Shown in pieces: positions 1 through 9,200 of a stretch of DNA of 64,000 nt. Location: positions 1 through 64,000 of the forward strand of contig NZ_AZAC01000038.1 in assembly GCF_000931935.2 (NCBI RefSeq). Reading direction: 5' to 3'. Below the pieces are notes generated by a model. It saw nothing but the letters and a program-made list of their open reading frames with translations. It had not been told where the DNA came from and ran no database searches. Numbering within the stretch: position 1 is the first letter of the stretch; each line of letters begins with the position of its first letter. This DNA comes from Dethiosulfatarculus sandiegensis (GTDB lineage: Bacteria > Desulfobacterota > Desulfarculia > Desulfarculales > Desulfarculaceae). The translations under genes and the position numbers were made by a program.

Positions 1-215
1 AAAATATCTTACGTTATCCAAAAAAAACAATCGCCAAGCTGGGCAAGCTGGCCCAGGCCGCCGGGGTATCTGTCCCCACAGCCACCAAGGCCCTGGCCAA
101 ATTGGAGCAGATGGGGATAGTGAAGGAAATCACCGGCGGCAAGTACGGCAGGACATACTGCTATGAAACCTACATTAATATTTTAAACGAGGGGGTGGAA
201 CAACCGGCGGGGTGA
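1..215 (+). CDS. Fic family protein, C-terminal winged-helix end (partial)
   Basis: The gene enters from outside the window and is read in the frame starting at base 3; it stops at TGA 213-215. About 70 residues are visible. They contain a winged-helix pattern (GVSVPTATKALAKLEQMGIV followed by a turn and a short beta wing) and end in a YINILNEG-type tail. This is the characteristic C-terminus of Fic/DOC proteins that carry a DNA-binding domain behind the AMP-transferring Fic core. The catalytic HPFxxGNGR motif would lie upstream and cannot be seen, so activity cannot be judged. It could also be another wHTH protein, but the tail favours Fic. Confidence 0.7.
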   Translation, partial: NILRYPKKTIAKLGKLAQAAGVSVPTATKALAKLEQMGIVKEITGGKYGRTYCYETYINILNEGVEQPAG

Positions 216-746
216 CATTGGTCTAAGTATCGATGTTTTCAGGTTCACAGGCTCATGTCCGGGGCATATAGTTCGGGCTTGCTACTAAGCGAACCGGAGT
301 CTGCTGGCGGGGGATCATTGAACAAAAGAGACACTAACCTATCGATGCTTGTTCAAGCAGGATTAAATATGTGACTGAGAGCGTTCAAAACTGGGAAGGT
401 ATACCCTCATTTGGAAAACGGTGACAGGGTGGCGGGTAGAGTTGTACGCTGACTACCTGCTCATCGGTTGGTTTTAAAGCCTTGTTGGGATTAAGCCGCC
501 TGCTTACCTCTCGCTTACCCGCAATAAAGCGACCTGTTCAGCTTTTCTGCCCCAGCCACAGCCCTTAACAGCCCACATTATAGTTTTGCTCCTGCTGACG
601 ATCATCCGCTATAACACATACGTGCCTAGGGATTAACCTGCGCTTGGTTGATTTTACAGATGCGATTTCGCGCCGTATCAGGTAGCAACAACCTCACTTT
701 TAATTAATTATTGACCAACAACAAATTATAAGTCTAAGAGTGTGAT
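216..746. other. 531-bp gap with no recognised gene
   Basis: Stops interrupt all frames and no ribosome-binding site plus start stands out. The first half (about 230-480) is rich in short complementary segments, which could be a structured RNA or the remnant of a mobile intron. I could not match it to tmRNA, RNase P, SRP RNA, a tRNA or a group II domain V. Confidence 0.4.
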
Positions 747-1949
747 TTAATCCTTTCGAAAAGGAACGACATCCCCTCTATATTTTTTTTTGTTATTTGC
801 TTTATTTTTCCTAATCCTAGGCAAGTTAACTATTTTGGAGGTTGATGACTTTTCAAAAAAGTCTACAGGAAGAGAACAAAGATGTTCAACGTCATATGAA
901 GGCAAATGTAAATTATCGATGAGTTGCTGACGAGAATATACCCCCTCTTTAATTAATAACTCAATTGCCCTTCTTAGTAGTTTAGGTTTCTCTATCGCTA
1001 ATGTATCGTCTAAGGGTTCCTTTTTACGCCATCCTCTATAACTATAATATTTCCATAGCCTCTTTTCATATTCATCTGAAGTTAGGCCAAGATCCCTACA
1101 ACGCATAATCATGGCACTAATGGAAGTTTTCCATCTTTCCTTAAGAACTAAAAATGCATCTAATGAAGGGGACCAAACTTCTGCAGCGAAAGTATCTGAA
1201 GGCATTAAAAAACAACCTGCAAATTTAAATGCCTGCGCTTCTATTTCTTTAAAATGCTCTTTCTTGGTCAACATATCTCTATCAATATTACTATGTAAGA
1301 CCAAATGTCCAACCTCATGCGCCGCATCAAGACGGGACCGCACACAAGAATCTTTATCACTTGCGATCAATAAGTATGGTCGTCCATCGAGTTCACACCA
1401 ATTAGACAATCCATCCATTTTGGTCGAACCTATTTTTTCTTTCCCTATTACAATCCCGTTATTTTCTAAGGCCAACAAAAGGTTTAAAATCGGTCCATTA
1501 CCTAATCCCCAAAGTTTACGGCAACTATCCGCAGCCTTTTCTATATCATTTTCTGCTATTTCTTGATAATTTTTCACACCTATTTGGGGAACATTCACGG
1601 CTGGCAGTTCAACTAATTCTTGCAAAAAAATAGAAATCTCCTGAAGCCAGCGCATTCTATTTTTGGTTCTTTTTCTTTCTTGAAGTGTGGCACTAGCCAT
1701 TGATCTAAAAAAGAAAGGTTTATTCTCATTTTTATATACTGTCTTAAAGAAAAAAGAGACGGGTACGTTCAATGCAGATGCCAATACATGTAAAGCATCA
1801 TTTTCCGGCGATTGAATACCTTTTTCCCACCTAGAGATAGTCGTATTAGGTTTTTTAATTAATTCACCAAGTGCCAACTGTGTCAATCCACGTATTTCCC
1901 TGGCCTCCACCAAACGCTCAGGCTGAAAACCAGGCGTTCCTGTGCGCAT
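747..1949 (-). CDS. XRE-family regulator fused to ImmA/IrrE (M78) metallopeptidase
   Basis: 400 aa. Residues about 10-65 form a Cro/CI-type helix-turn-helix (REIRGLTQLALGELI followed by TTISRWEKG). The middle holds a zinc-protease domain with the signature AAHEVGHLVLH, an HExxH motif, followed downstream by EAQAFKFAGCFLMP, which matches the ImmA/IrrE family pattern. The C-terminal ~100 residues are a helical extension often seen in this architecture. Such proteins typically repress their own promoter and are relieved when the peptidase cleaves a repressor, as in ICEBs1 ImmA and deinococcal IrrE. It lies 54 nt downstream of an unknown gene on the same strand, so the two probably form one operon behind the palindrome at 2663-2691. 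Local composition is AT-rich compared with the core genes, hinting at acquisition. Confidence 0.88.
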   Translation of the reverse strand: MRTGTPGFQPERLVEAREIRGLTQLALGELIKKPNTTISRWEKGIQSPENDALHVLASALNVPVSFFFKTVYKNENKPFFFRSMASATLQERKRTKNRMRWLQEISIFLQELVELPAVNVPQIGVKNYQEIAENDIEKAADSCRKLWGLGNGPILNLLLALENNGIVIGKEKIGSTKMDGLSNWCELDGRPYLLIASDKDSCVRSRLDAAHEVGHLVLHSNIDRDMLTKKEHFKEIEAQAFKFAGCFLMPSDTFAAEVWSPSLDAFLVLKERWKTSISAMIMRCRDLGLTSDEYEKRLWKYYSYRGWRKKEPLDDTLAIEKPKLLRRAIELLIKEGVYSRQQLIDNLHLPSYDVEHLCSLPVDFFEKSSTSKIVNLPRIRKNKANNKKKYRGDVVPFRKD

Positions 1950-2003
1950 AAAGTAACTTCCTTTACCAATATAAATTGTTATAAGTTAGTTACTTATTTA
2001 CCA

Positions 2004-2645
2004 TTACTTTTCAGTTTGGTGAAGTCTTTGTTGGCGCAATTTTAACGCAGTCTCTAGTAAAATTACTCCACTATCACTATAGCTTGCTATTATCTTTTGA
2101 ATGGGATATGGACCACCTAACCAGGATTTCAAATCTGGGCTGGGTATCCCCAACCCAATATATGCAGGGACTGTTGGGTCTCCACCCTTTTTACGACGTG
2201 TAACAAGTATCATGCCACATAACTTATCTTTTAAGAAAACCGGCGGAGAATGCCATAGGCCGAGTTGCTGGGGCTGAAGCCATAAATTGTAAGCTGCGTA
2301 CTCTCGCCGAAACTTGCTAGGTCTTGGCGGCCCACAATGGGTCTGGATATTGGTACGTAGTAACTGGAAGTCCCCTCTTATAGCGAGGCTATATTTTCCA
2401 CCCACAGGATTAGTTGACAAAGATTCGACTAACAAATTGGCCTGCGAAGCAGCATTTCTAAAAGCCATTTCGCTCATTGCGTGCCTAACGTGACCTACAA
2501 GTTGGAGATATTCTGATTCTTCGTAGCTATTTACAGTTGTACGGTGTGCATTATGGAAAGCTTCGGTCTGTTGCTCCTCAAAAAATCTCCAAAAATCCTT
2601 GGGAATATTTGGGACAACCCAATCTTTGAGGAAATCAATTTTCAT
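2004..2645 (-). CDS. Unknown protein, partner of XRE-ImmA gene
   Basis: 213 aa from the ATG at 2645. A start four codons earlier (2657) is possible, but the GAGGGG between the two ATGs is well spaced as a ribosome-binding site for the inner one. No signal peptide or membrane segment is visible. The N-terminal half is helical (FWRFFEEQQTEAFHNAH); the C-terminal half is rich in beta and Pro/Gly (GIPSPDLKSWLGGPYP). I do not recognise the family. Position as first gene of a two-gene unit with an ImmA-type regulator/protease suggests a toxin-antitoxin-like or stress-response pair, but nothing in the sequence proves a toxin. AT-rich composition matches its partner. Confidence 0.75.
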   Translation of the reverse strand: MKIDFLKDWVVPNIPKDFWRFFEEQQTEAFHNAHRTTVNSYEESEYLQLVGHVRHAMSEMAFRNAASQANLLVESLSTNPVGGKYSLAIRGDFQLLRTNIQTHCGPPRPSKFRREYAAYNLWLQPQQLGLWHSPPVFLKDKLCGMILVTRRKKGGDPTVPAYIGLGIPSPDLKSWLGGPYPIQKIIASYSDSGVILLETALKLRQQRLHQTEK

Positions 2646-2662
2646 TTCGCCCCTCATACTAG

Positions 2663-2691
2663 TTTATTGTTAATAGGATATTAACAATAAA
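2663..2691 (-). promoter_or_regulatory. Perfect 13-bp inverted repeat, probable operator
   Basis: TTTATTGTTAATA and its exact reverse complement are separated by 3 bp (GGA). The element lies 17 bp upstream of the ATG at 2645, where the XRE-ImmA regulator encoded in the same unit would be expected to bind. The symmetry and position are seen; the binding is inferred. A hairpin in the mRNA leader is the alternative. Confidence 0.6.
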
Positions 2692-2835
2692 AATAGGCGA
2701 ATTCAAGATTTTTTTATTTTTTTTAGGCGTTATCTTTTCTACAAACAACTAAGTCATTGAAAAAATACAACTATCAATTACAGGTTTCATAAACAATACT
2801 ATCTTCATTCCACAGGGAATTATCCAGACCGTTCA

Positions 2836-3883
2836 TTTCTAAGCCACCTATGGGCAGTTCACATTTGCTTCAATGACTCGCCCCTGCCCCAGCTTTTCTA
2901 AACTGCCTATGCGGCAGTTCACCAATAAACACAGCCACGCCACCACCCTTACCGTTTCTAAGCTGCCTATGCGGCAGTTCACGAACTCATAATCCCAACC
3001 ACCTTTTCCAAAAGTTTCTAAGCTGCCTATGCGGCAGTTCACATTAGGGGTGAGTCCCGGCTTAACAGGCCGATTTTCTAAGCTGCCTATGCGGCAGTTC
3101 ACCAATCAGCGGCCACGGGTCGACGCTCACCGGCTTTCTAAGCTGCCTATGCGGCAGTTCACCGGTCGCCAGATACTGAGATGCAGGGCTGTCGTTTCTA
3201 AGCTGCCTATGCGGCAGTTCACTCCAAAACAATCGGGCATTTTGCAGCTATTTTTTTCTAAGCTGCCTATGCGGCAGTTCACTTTGTAAACTGGTTGATC
3301 TCCGAAGGCCATGATTTCTAAGCTGCCTATGCGGCAGTTCACGGCGGGTAGTGTGGGTGCCGCCGAATTAGCCATTTCTAAGCTGCCTATGCGGCAGTTC
3401 ATGCAAGCTGAGCCTGTATGAAAGTTTTGCTTGCTTTCTAAGCTGCCTATGCGGCAGTTCACATTCCCCATAATTTATTTAATCCCGATTAATGTTTCTA
3501 AGCTGCCTATGCGGCAGTTCACTAAGAGCGATCCGATTCCCCGACAGTCCGGGATTTCTAAGCTGCCTATGCGGCAGTTCACAGCATTTGAAATGAGACT
3601 AATCTCCTACTGGTATTTCTAAGCTGCCTATGCGGCAGTTCACGCCTCCCTGCCCGCTGGTTAATAAAACCCCAATTTCTAAGCTGCCTATGCGGCAGTT
3701 CACTGGGCGCTCGAATTTGCCCGTGTCGATGACCGTTTCTAAGCTGCCTATGCGGCAGTTCACAAATTGTCTCGTGAAATAATTGGGGCGAACACTTTCT
3801 AAGCTGCCTATGCGGCAGTTCACGGGCTTTTGTAAAATCATCAACTTTACTCATATTTCTAAGCTGCCTATGCGGCAGTTCAC
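2836..3883 (-). CRISPR. Type I-F CRISPR array, 18 repeats and 17 spacers
   Basis: A 28-bp repeat recurs with exact 60-bp spacing from 2895 to 3582 and again from 3616 to 3883. On the minus strand it starts GTGAACTGCCGC and ends GCAGCTTAGAAA. The inner CTGCC/GGCAG arms and the sequence match the type I-F (Ypest) repeat family. Spacers are 32 bp; one (3583-3615) is 33 bp. The copy at 2836-2862 is degenerate and one base short, and the 2895 copy has one substitution, so the old end is at low coordinates and the array is transcribed on the minus strand. The copy at 3375 has a changed terminal base. All 17 spacers look unrelated to each other. No cas gene occurs on either flank, so the array is orphan or its cas operon lies elsewhere. 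Confidence 0.97.
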
Positions 3884-4040
3884 TAGAGCTGTTTTGTTAT
3901 AACATCTTAATTTGCAAGAAGATATTCTATTTTTAGCCAAAAAACCCTTTTTTTAAGCCTCTTTTTAACCTATTGATATTGCGCATATTTTTTTGGGCCT
4001 CAAAAAAAGGGTTAAAAATAAATCACATATTCACAAATCA
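3884..4040 (-). promoter_or_regulatory. CRISPR leader
   Basis: AT-rich sequence directly before the newest repeat, on the side opposite the degenerate repeat. It contains two copies in inverted orientation of an AACCCTTTTTTT motif (3943-3954 and 4002-4013) with GCC at the inner ends. A-tract/T-tract leaders of this kind are usual for type I-F arrays and carry the promoter and the IHF-type bend needed for spacer integration. Exact promoter boxes were not assigned. Confidence 0.6.
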
Positions 4041-4050
4041 TCCCCATTAA

Positions 4051-4074
4051 AAATCCGGGCCGCGGCCCGGATTT
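4051..4074 (-). terminator. Intrinsic terminator of hdrA-mvhD-metV-metF operon
   Basis: A 24-nt perfect palindrome with a CCGGGCCGCGGCCCGG core lies about 40 nt past the metF stop. On the minus strand it is followed by a short T run. Confidence 0.75.
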
Positions 4075-4112
4075 AAACTTTTTCCCCCGGCTTGACTCCT
4101 CCGGGGCTTTTC

Positions 4113-5036
4113 TTAGACTTGCGGCCTGGGCAGAAGCCCTGCGCCTTCTACTATCTCCTTGGCCCTGTGCTCCCATTCAATGGCCATGACGTGCACACCG
4201 GCCACGCCGGGGATTTCCCTTACTTCCTGGATGGCCTCGATACAGATCTTGATTCCCTCTTGGGCCTGGTTTTTCTTGCCCGCCTCTTGCAGGCGTTTCA
4301 CCATTTCCTGGGGCACATCCATGCCGGGCACGAACTTGGACATGTACTTGGCCATACCAACAGACTTGAGAGGCGTGAGACCGGCCATGATATAGCATTT
4401 TTCATGCAGGCCCCGGTCCACCGCCCTTTTCATGTATTCCCGGAACTTGTCCAGGTTATAGATGCACTGGGTTTGGATAAAGTCCGCCCCGGCGGCGATC
4501 TTCTTGGCCAGGCGCGGGACCCGGAAGGAAAAGGGATCTGCAAAGGGGTTGGCAGCCGCGCCGATGAATATCTCGGGCGCGCCGTCCAGCTCCTTGTCAT
4601 TTAAGAACACCTTGTCGTCGCGCATGCGGCGGAAGGTGTCCAAAAGCTGCATGGAATCCAGATCAAAGACGTTTTTGGCCTCCGGGTGGTCGCCGAACCT
4701 CTGGTGGTCGCCGGAAAGGCAAAGCACGTTTTTGATGCCCAGGGCCGTGGCCCCCAAAAGGTCGCTCATAAGGGCAATGCGGTTTCTGTCCCTGCATACC
4801 ATCTGCAGATTGGGCTCCATGCCCGCATCCAAAAGGATGCGGCAGGCCCCCACGGAGCTCATGCGCACCACGGCGGTCTGGTTGTCGGTGATATTAACCG
4901 AATCCACCACCCCCCTCAGATGCTCGGCCTTATGAAGAACCTCTTCCGCGTTGTTTCCCCTGGGTGGCCCCAGTTCGCCGGTCACGGCAAAGTGTCCGGC
5001 CGCCAATACCTTTTCCAGATTACTGCCGGACTTCAT
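4113..5036 (-). CDS. metF: Methylenetetrahydrofolate reductase, MetF
   Basis: 307 aa, a normal length for bacterial MetF. It reduces 5,10-methylene-THF to 5-methyl-THF, the last step of the methyl branch of the Wood-Ljungdahl pathway. The TIM-barrel landmarks are present: TGELGPPRG near the N-terminus, VNITDNQTAVVRMSS, NVLCLSGDHQ, IGAAANPFADP, ADFIQTQCIYNLDKF and CYIMAGLTPLKS. Its start overlaps the end of metV by 4 nt (ATGA), indicating translational coupling. In Moorella and many sulfate reducers this MetF does not use NAD(P)H directly but works with MetV and an HdrA/MvhD electron module, and the same gene order occurs here. The direction of flux (CO2 fixation or acetate/lactate-carbon oxidation) cannot be told from sequence. 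Confidence 0.95.
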   Translation of the reverse strand: MKSGSNLEKVLAAGHFAVTGELGPPRGNNAEEVLHKAEHLRGVVDSVNITDNQTAVVRMSSVGACRILLDAGMEPNLQMVCRDRNRIALMSDLLGATALGIKNVLCLSGDHQRFGDHPEAKNVFDLDSMQLLDTFRRMRDDKVFLNDKELDGAPEIFIGAAANPFADPFSFRVPRLAKKIAAGADFIQTQCIYNLDKFREYMKRAVDRGLHEKCYIMAGLTPLKSVGMAKYMSKFVPGMDVPQEMVKRLQEAGKKNQAQEGIKICIEAIQEVREIPGVAGVHVMAIEWEHRAKEIVEGAGLLPRPQV

Positions 5037-5701
5037 TGTTTAAGATCCTCCCTGATTCTGGTGCGCGGCCCGCCGTCCCTGGAGGTGAGCCAACTCTTGA
5101 CCGGCCAGACCCTTTCCAGCTCCTCCAGGCGTCCCATGGCCTCCATTTTCTCCACAATCAAATGCCAGATGCAATCCACATCCTGGGCGATCTCGCATTT
5201 CCCGTTTGCCGAGCCGCCGCAAGGCCCGTTCATTAGGCTCTTGCTGCATCTGGCAATGGGGCAGAGCCCGCCGAAATGATGCACAATACAGTTGCCGCAG
5301 GACTGACACCTTTCAGTCCAGACCCCGTGTTCCAAGGCCCCGCCGATAAAGGTGGTGTTTATGCCCGGAAATATGGGGATATTGGGAAAGCGCTCCGAAA
5401 GAAACTGCGGCCCCACTCCACAGGCAATGGAAACAAGGGCGTCGTATTCCCCGGCCTTGCCTTCCAGCTCCTCCAGGTATTCGGGGTCGCATTGGCGTTC
5501 CAGGGTGAACTCATCGACCGTCTCTTGCTCACCGGCCTTTTTGCGGGCAATGCGTAAGGAGCTGGCCAGGATGCCAACCTCCTTTTCACCGCCCACGTTA
5601 CAGACCGTGACACAACCCCTACAGCCCACCACAAGCACCTTTGGCTTGTCCCGGATCATCTCCAGAATCTCTTCCAGCGGTTTACTGTCCCCAATGATCA
5701 T
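5033..5701 (-). CDS. metV: MetV, zinc/iron-sulfur partner of MetF
   Basis: 222 aa. Cys-rich protein of the MetV type (methylene-THF reductase C-terminal domain family). Visible cysteine groups are VVGCRGCVTVCNVGG at about residues 24-38, CQSCGNCIVHHFGGLCPIARC near 133-153, and GPCGGSANGKCE. These resemble the corrinoid/pterin-complex iron-sulfur proteins. In acetogens MetV forms the MetFV core that links MetF flavin to the HdrA/MvhD module. A GGGGAG ribosome-binding site lies 6 nt before the ATG. It is third in the operon after hdrA and mvhD and overlaps metF by 4 nt. Confidence 0.9.
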   Translation of the reverse strand: MIIGDSKPLEEILEMIRDKPKVLVVGCRGCVTVCNVGGEKEVGILASSLRIARKKAGEQETVDEFTLERQCDPEYLEELEGKAGEYDALVSIACGVGPQFLSERFPNIPIFPGINTTFIGGALEHGVWTERCQSCGNCIVHHFGGLCPIARCSKSLMNGPCGGSANGKCEIAQDVDCIWHLIVEKMEAMGRLEELERVWPVKSWLTSRDGGPRTRIREDLKQ

Positions 5702-5800
5702 AGGAAACTCCCCTTGAGGCCTTCAGATCCTCATTTCCATACAGCCAGCCAGGCAGGCAACGTGCCGCCCAAACAACTCCGTTAAGCCGGGCCGCTTAAA

Positions 5801-6226
5801 TCAGGCGGCCTTTTCACCCTTAACCGGGGTTGGGCCCAACTGCCTTATGGTTTCGGTGAACTCCCGGGCCACCTGGGCAAACCTGGGGCCTTCGGCAGAA
5901 CTCATGTTGAACATCTCAAGGCGTTCGGGCTCAATATCAAGCGCCTCAAGTATCTTTTTAACAAACTCGACCTTGCGTCTTGCCTTTAAGTTGCCGGTCA
6001 GGAAATGGCAATCGCCTTCCATGCAGCCGGCCACGTAGACTCCATCCGCCCCATCTTCAAATGCCCTTAAAAGGTGCAGGATGTCCACCCTGCCGGAACA
6101 GGGAAGCTGGATCACCCTTACATTGGTTGGGTATTGCAACCTCATCGAACCTGCCAGGTCCGCAGCTGAGTAAGCTCAATACCTGCAGCAAAAGGCCAGG
6201 ATCACCGGCTCAAAGTCATTTGCCAT
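5801..6226 (-). CDS. mvhD: MvhD-type hydrogenase delta subunit, probable selenoprotein
   Basis: 141 aa if the in-frame TGA at 6178-6176 is read as selenocysteine (residue 17). An ordinary gene call would start at the internal ATG at 6145 and lose the N-terminus. The full frame starts at ATG 6226 with AAGGAG 7 nt upstream and reads PVILAFCC-R-Y-Sec-AYSAADLAG, exactly the FCCxxC-[SA]Y..ADLAG pattern of MvhD/FrhD, with UGA at the third cysteine. The remaining family signatures follow: RLQYPTNVRVIQLPCSGRVD and GADGVYVAGCMEGDCHF. MvhD carries a [2Fe-2S] cluster that passes electrons to HdrA. VhuD of methanococci is a known Sec-containing relative, and bacterial Sec forms are also known. The gene lies 44 nt downstream of hdrA. 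A nonsense mutation is the alternative, but the exact Cys position and the hairpin at 6146-6162 argue for Sec. Confidence 0.88.
6146..6162 (-). promoter_or_regulatory. SECIS-like stem-loop after the UGA of mvhD
   Basis: Starting 13 nt downstream of UGA, CGGACCU pairs with AGGUUCG (7 bp, one G-U) around a three-base GGC loop. The loop is 20 nt from UGA and has G at its first position. This matches the known bacterial SECIS rules: a hairpin a short distance after UGA with G among the first two loop bases. Confidence 0.65.
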
Positions 6227-6270
6227 GTGAAGGCTCCTTTTTTGGAAAACCAGCTAAAACCTCAGGCGGC

Positions 6271-9200
6271 TCAACCCATGGCCGCCTTTTCCTTGGCCAG
6301 TATCTGTTCATCGGTAAAGTGTTGCAGGGTTATGGCCTTGCCCGGGCATTCGGCCACACAGGCCCCGCAACCATAGCAGGAGGCCACCTCGATATAAGCT
6401 GCTCCGTCTTTGATCTTGGGCACCTGATAAGGGCAGGTGCGCACACAGGTCAGGCAGACCGAGCATTTGTCCGGATTAACCGTGGCCACCACACCGCCCA
6501 CGTTGATGGTGTCCGTGGCCAGCACGGTGAGCGCCCTCCCCGCCGCGGCAGAGGCCTGGGCGATGGATTCGTCTATGGGTTTGGGGAAATGGGCCAGCCC
6601 GGCCAGGTAAAGGCCGTCAGAGGCAAAATCCACCGGCCTGAGCTTCATGTGGGCCTCCAAAAAAAAGCCTTCCGCGTCGAGTTGGGTCTTGTAGGCGTTC
6701 ACCAGCTCTTCCACCGGGTTGGGGGCAATGGCGGCGGCCAGAACCAGCCTGTCCACCGGGAAATCAATGTAACGACCCAGCACATGGTCTCTGGCCCGGA
6801 CCACCACCTTGCCGCCCTCGGCCGAAACCAGAGGCTTATGATCCAGGGTGTAGCGGATAAAGAGAACCCCCAGCTCGCGGGCCTTTTTGTAAAGGTCCTC
6901 GCGCACTCCATAGGTTCTTATATCCCGATAGATGATAAACACCCTGGCGGCCGGGTTCTTTTCCTTGACCCTGATGGCGCTTTCCACCGAATGGGTGCAG
7001 CAAAGGCGGCTGCAATAGGGCCGCTCCGGTGTTCTGGAACCCACGCACTGGATAAAGGCCACTGCCTCCAGGCCCAGGGCCAGGTCCGGGTCGCCCTTGA
7101 TCTCCTGGTCAAACTCCAGGCTGGTGCGCACGGCCTGATGCTCGCCGTAAAGGTATTCATTGGGCTGGGTTTCCTTGCCGCCGGTGGCGATAACCGCCAC
7201 CCCGTGTTCCAGCACAGTCTGGGTCTGGTCTTCATGGGTGAGGGTGGTTTGGAAATTGCCCACAAATCCCTTGGCATCACTGACCCGGCTCTTCATATGA
7301 ACCGCGATCTCCGGGTGTTCCTCCACCTTTTGGATAAGCTCAGCCAGGTAAGGGGCTATATCCTCGCCCTTCCAAGTGTTTAACAAAAGATGGGCATTGC
7401 CGCCCAAAAACCCCTGCTTTTCCACCAGACAGACCGGATAACCGCTGTCGGCCAGGTAAAGGGCCGCGTTCATACCGGCCACCCCGCCGCCGATTACAAG
7501 GGCGCTTTTCTTAACCGCCAGGCTCACCTGGTGCAAAGGCTCTATAAGGGCGGCCTTGGCCACGGCCATGCGCACCAGGTCCTTGGCCTTGTTGGTGGCC
7601 TTTTCCGGCTCCTTCTGGTGCACCCAGGAATCCTGATCCCGGATATTGGCCATTTCAAACAGGTACTTGTTCAAACCGGCTTCGCGGATCGTCTCCTGGA
7701 AAAGCGGTTCATGGGTCCTGGTGCTGCAAGACGCCACCACCACCCGGTTAAGCCGGTTTTCTTCTATGGCGTCCTTGATCTTGGCCTGGGTGTCCTGGGA
7801 GCATGTAAAGAGGTTTTCATCCACATAGGCCACATGGGGCAGGCCCGCGGCATATTCCTTGACCCCAGGCACATCCACCACCCCGCCAATGTTGATGCCG
7901 CAGTTGCAGACAAAGACCCCCACCCTGGGTTCGTCTCCGCTTATGTCCTTTTCCAGGGGATATTCCACGGCGCGGGTCAAAGTGCCCCTGCTCTGGGCAA
8001 GATCGACAGACCCGGCGCAGGCCGCTGCAGAGGCCTCCATCACGGTCTGGGGAATATCCTTGGGACCGGCAAAGCTGCCGCAGGCAAAGACCCCGGGACG
8101 GGTGGTGGCCACCGGCGCAAAGGAGCTGGTCTCGGTGAAATTATAGTCCGTCAACTCCACACCCATGGTCTTGGCCAGCTCCATGGCCTCGGGCCCGGTC
8201 TGCAACCCCACACTGAGCACCACCATGTCGAAATACTCTTCTTTGGACTCTCCGTCCTCAGTGGCGTAAACAATGCGCAGGCGGTCTCCTTCCACCGGAT
8301 CTATGGTATGAACCCTGCTTCTGATAAAACGCACGCCATGGTCGTCTTTGGCCCTCTCATAGTATTTTTCAAAGTCCTTGCCATAGGTGCGCATGTCCAT
8401 GAAAAAAATGGATGTGTCCAGTTCTTGGCTGGCATGCTCTTTTGCGATCACCGCTTCCTTGATGGCGTACATGCAGCAGACCGCGGAGCAATAGCCGTTG
8501 TCGCAGCGGTTGATATCCCTGGAGCCCACGCATTGCAGCCAGGCGATCCTCTTGGGCTCCACCCCGTCGCTGGGGCGCTGCAAATGGCCCTGATAAGGGC
8601 CGGAGGCGCTCAAGATGCGCTCAAACTCCATGGCCGTGACCACATTCTGGTGCCTGGCATAGGAGTAGGTGTCAAACAGGGAAGGATCAAAGGGGTCAAA
8701 CCCCGGAGCCATGATAACGCTGCCCACCTCCAGCTCAAGATCCCTGTCCACATCCTCATGGGCGGGGGCCTTGGCCTTGCAGGCCTCCACACAGCGCAGG
8801 CACTCGCAACAGACCCCGCAGTTAAGACAGCGGGCCCCTTCCTTTTCCACCTGCTCCGGGCTGAGCCCCGCCTCAAACTCGTCAAAATCCTTAATACGCT
8901 CTTCAGGCGGGCGCTGGGCCATGCGGGCCCGTTCGATCTTCGGCAGATCCGGCTCAATGGGGTTATAGTTCTGTTCTTCAGGCGGCTTCATCTCCAGGGG
9001 TTCCCTGCCTTGCTGAAGATCCTCGCCCATGAACATGCGCTCCATGCTGATGGCGGCCTGCTTGCCCGCGGCCACCGCGCCGATGGCGATCCAGGGGCCG
9101 GTGACTGCGTCGCCTCCGGCAAAGACCCCGTCCAGGTTGGTGGCCATGGTCACCGGGTCCGTGGCAATGGTTCCCCTGGGGGTGAGTTCAATCTCAACTC

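Noticed and set aside
2848..3854. Short proteins made of repeated NCRIGSLE / LPMRQF / ELPHRQL words
   Set aside because: They are translations of the CRISPR repeats and spacers, not genes.
5801..6145. MvhD starting at the internal ATG 6145
   Set aside because: It lacks the FCCxxC metal-binding N-terminus and has no ribosome-binding site; the readthrough form fits the family exactly.
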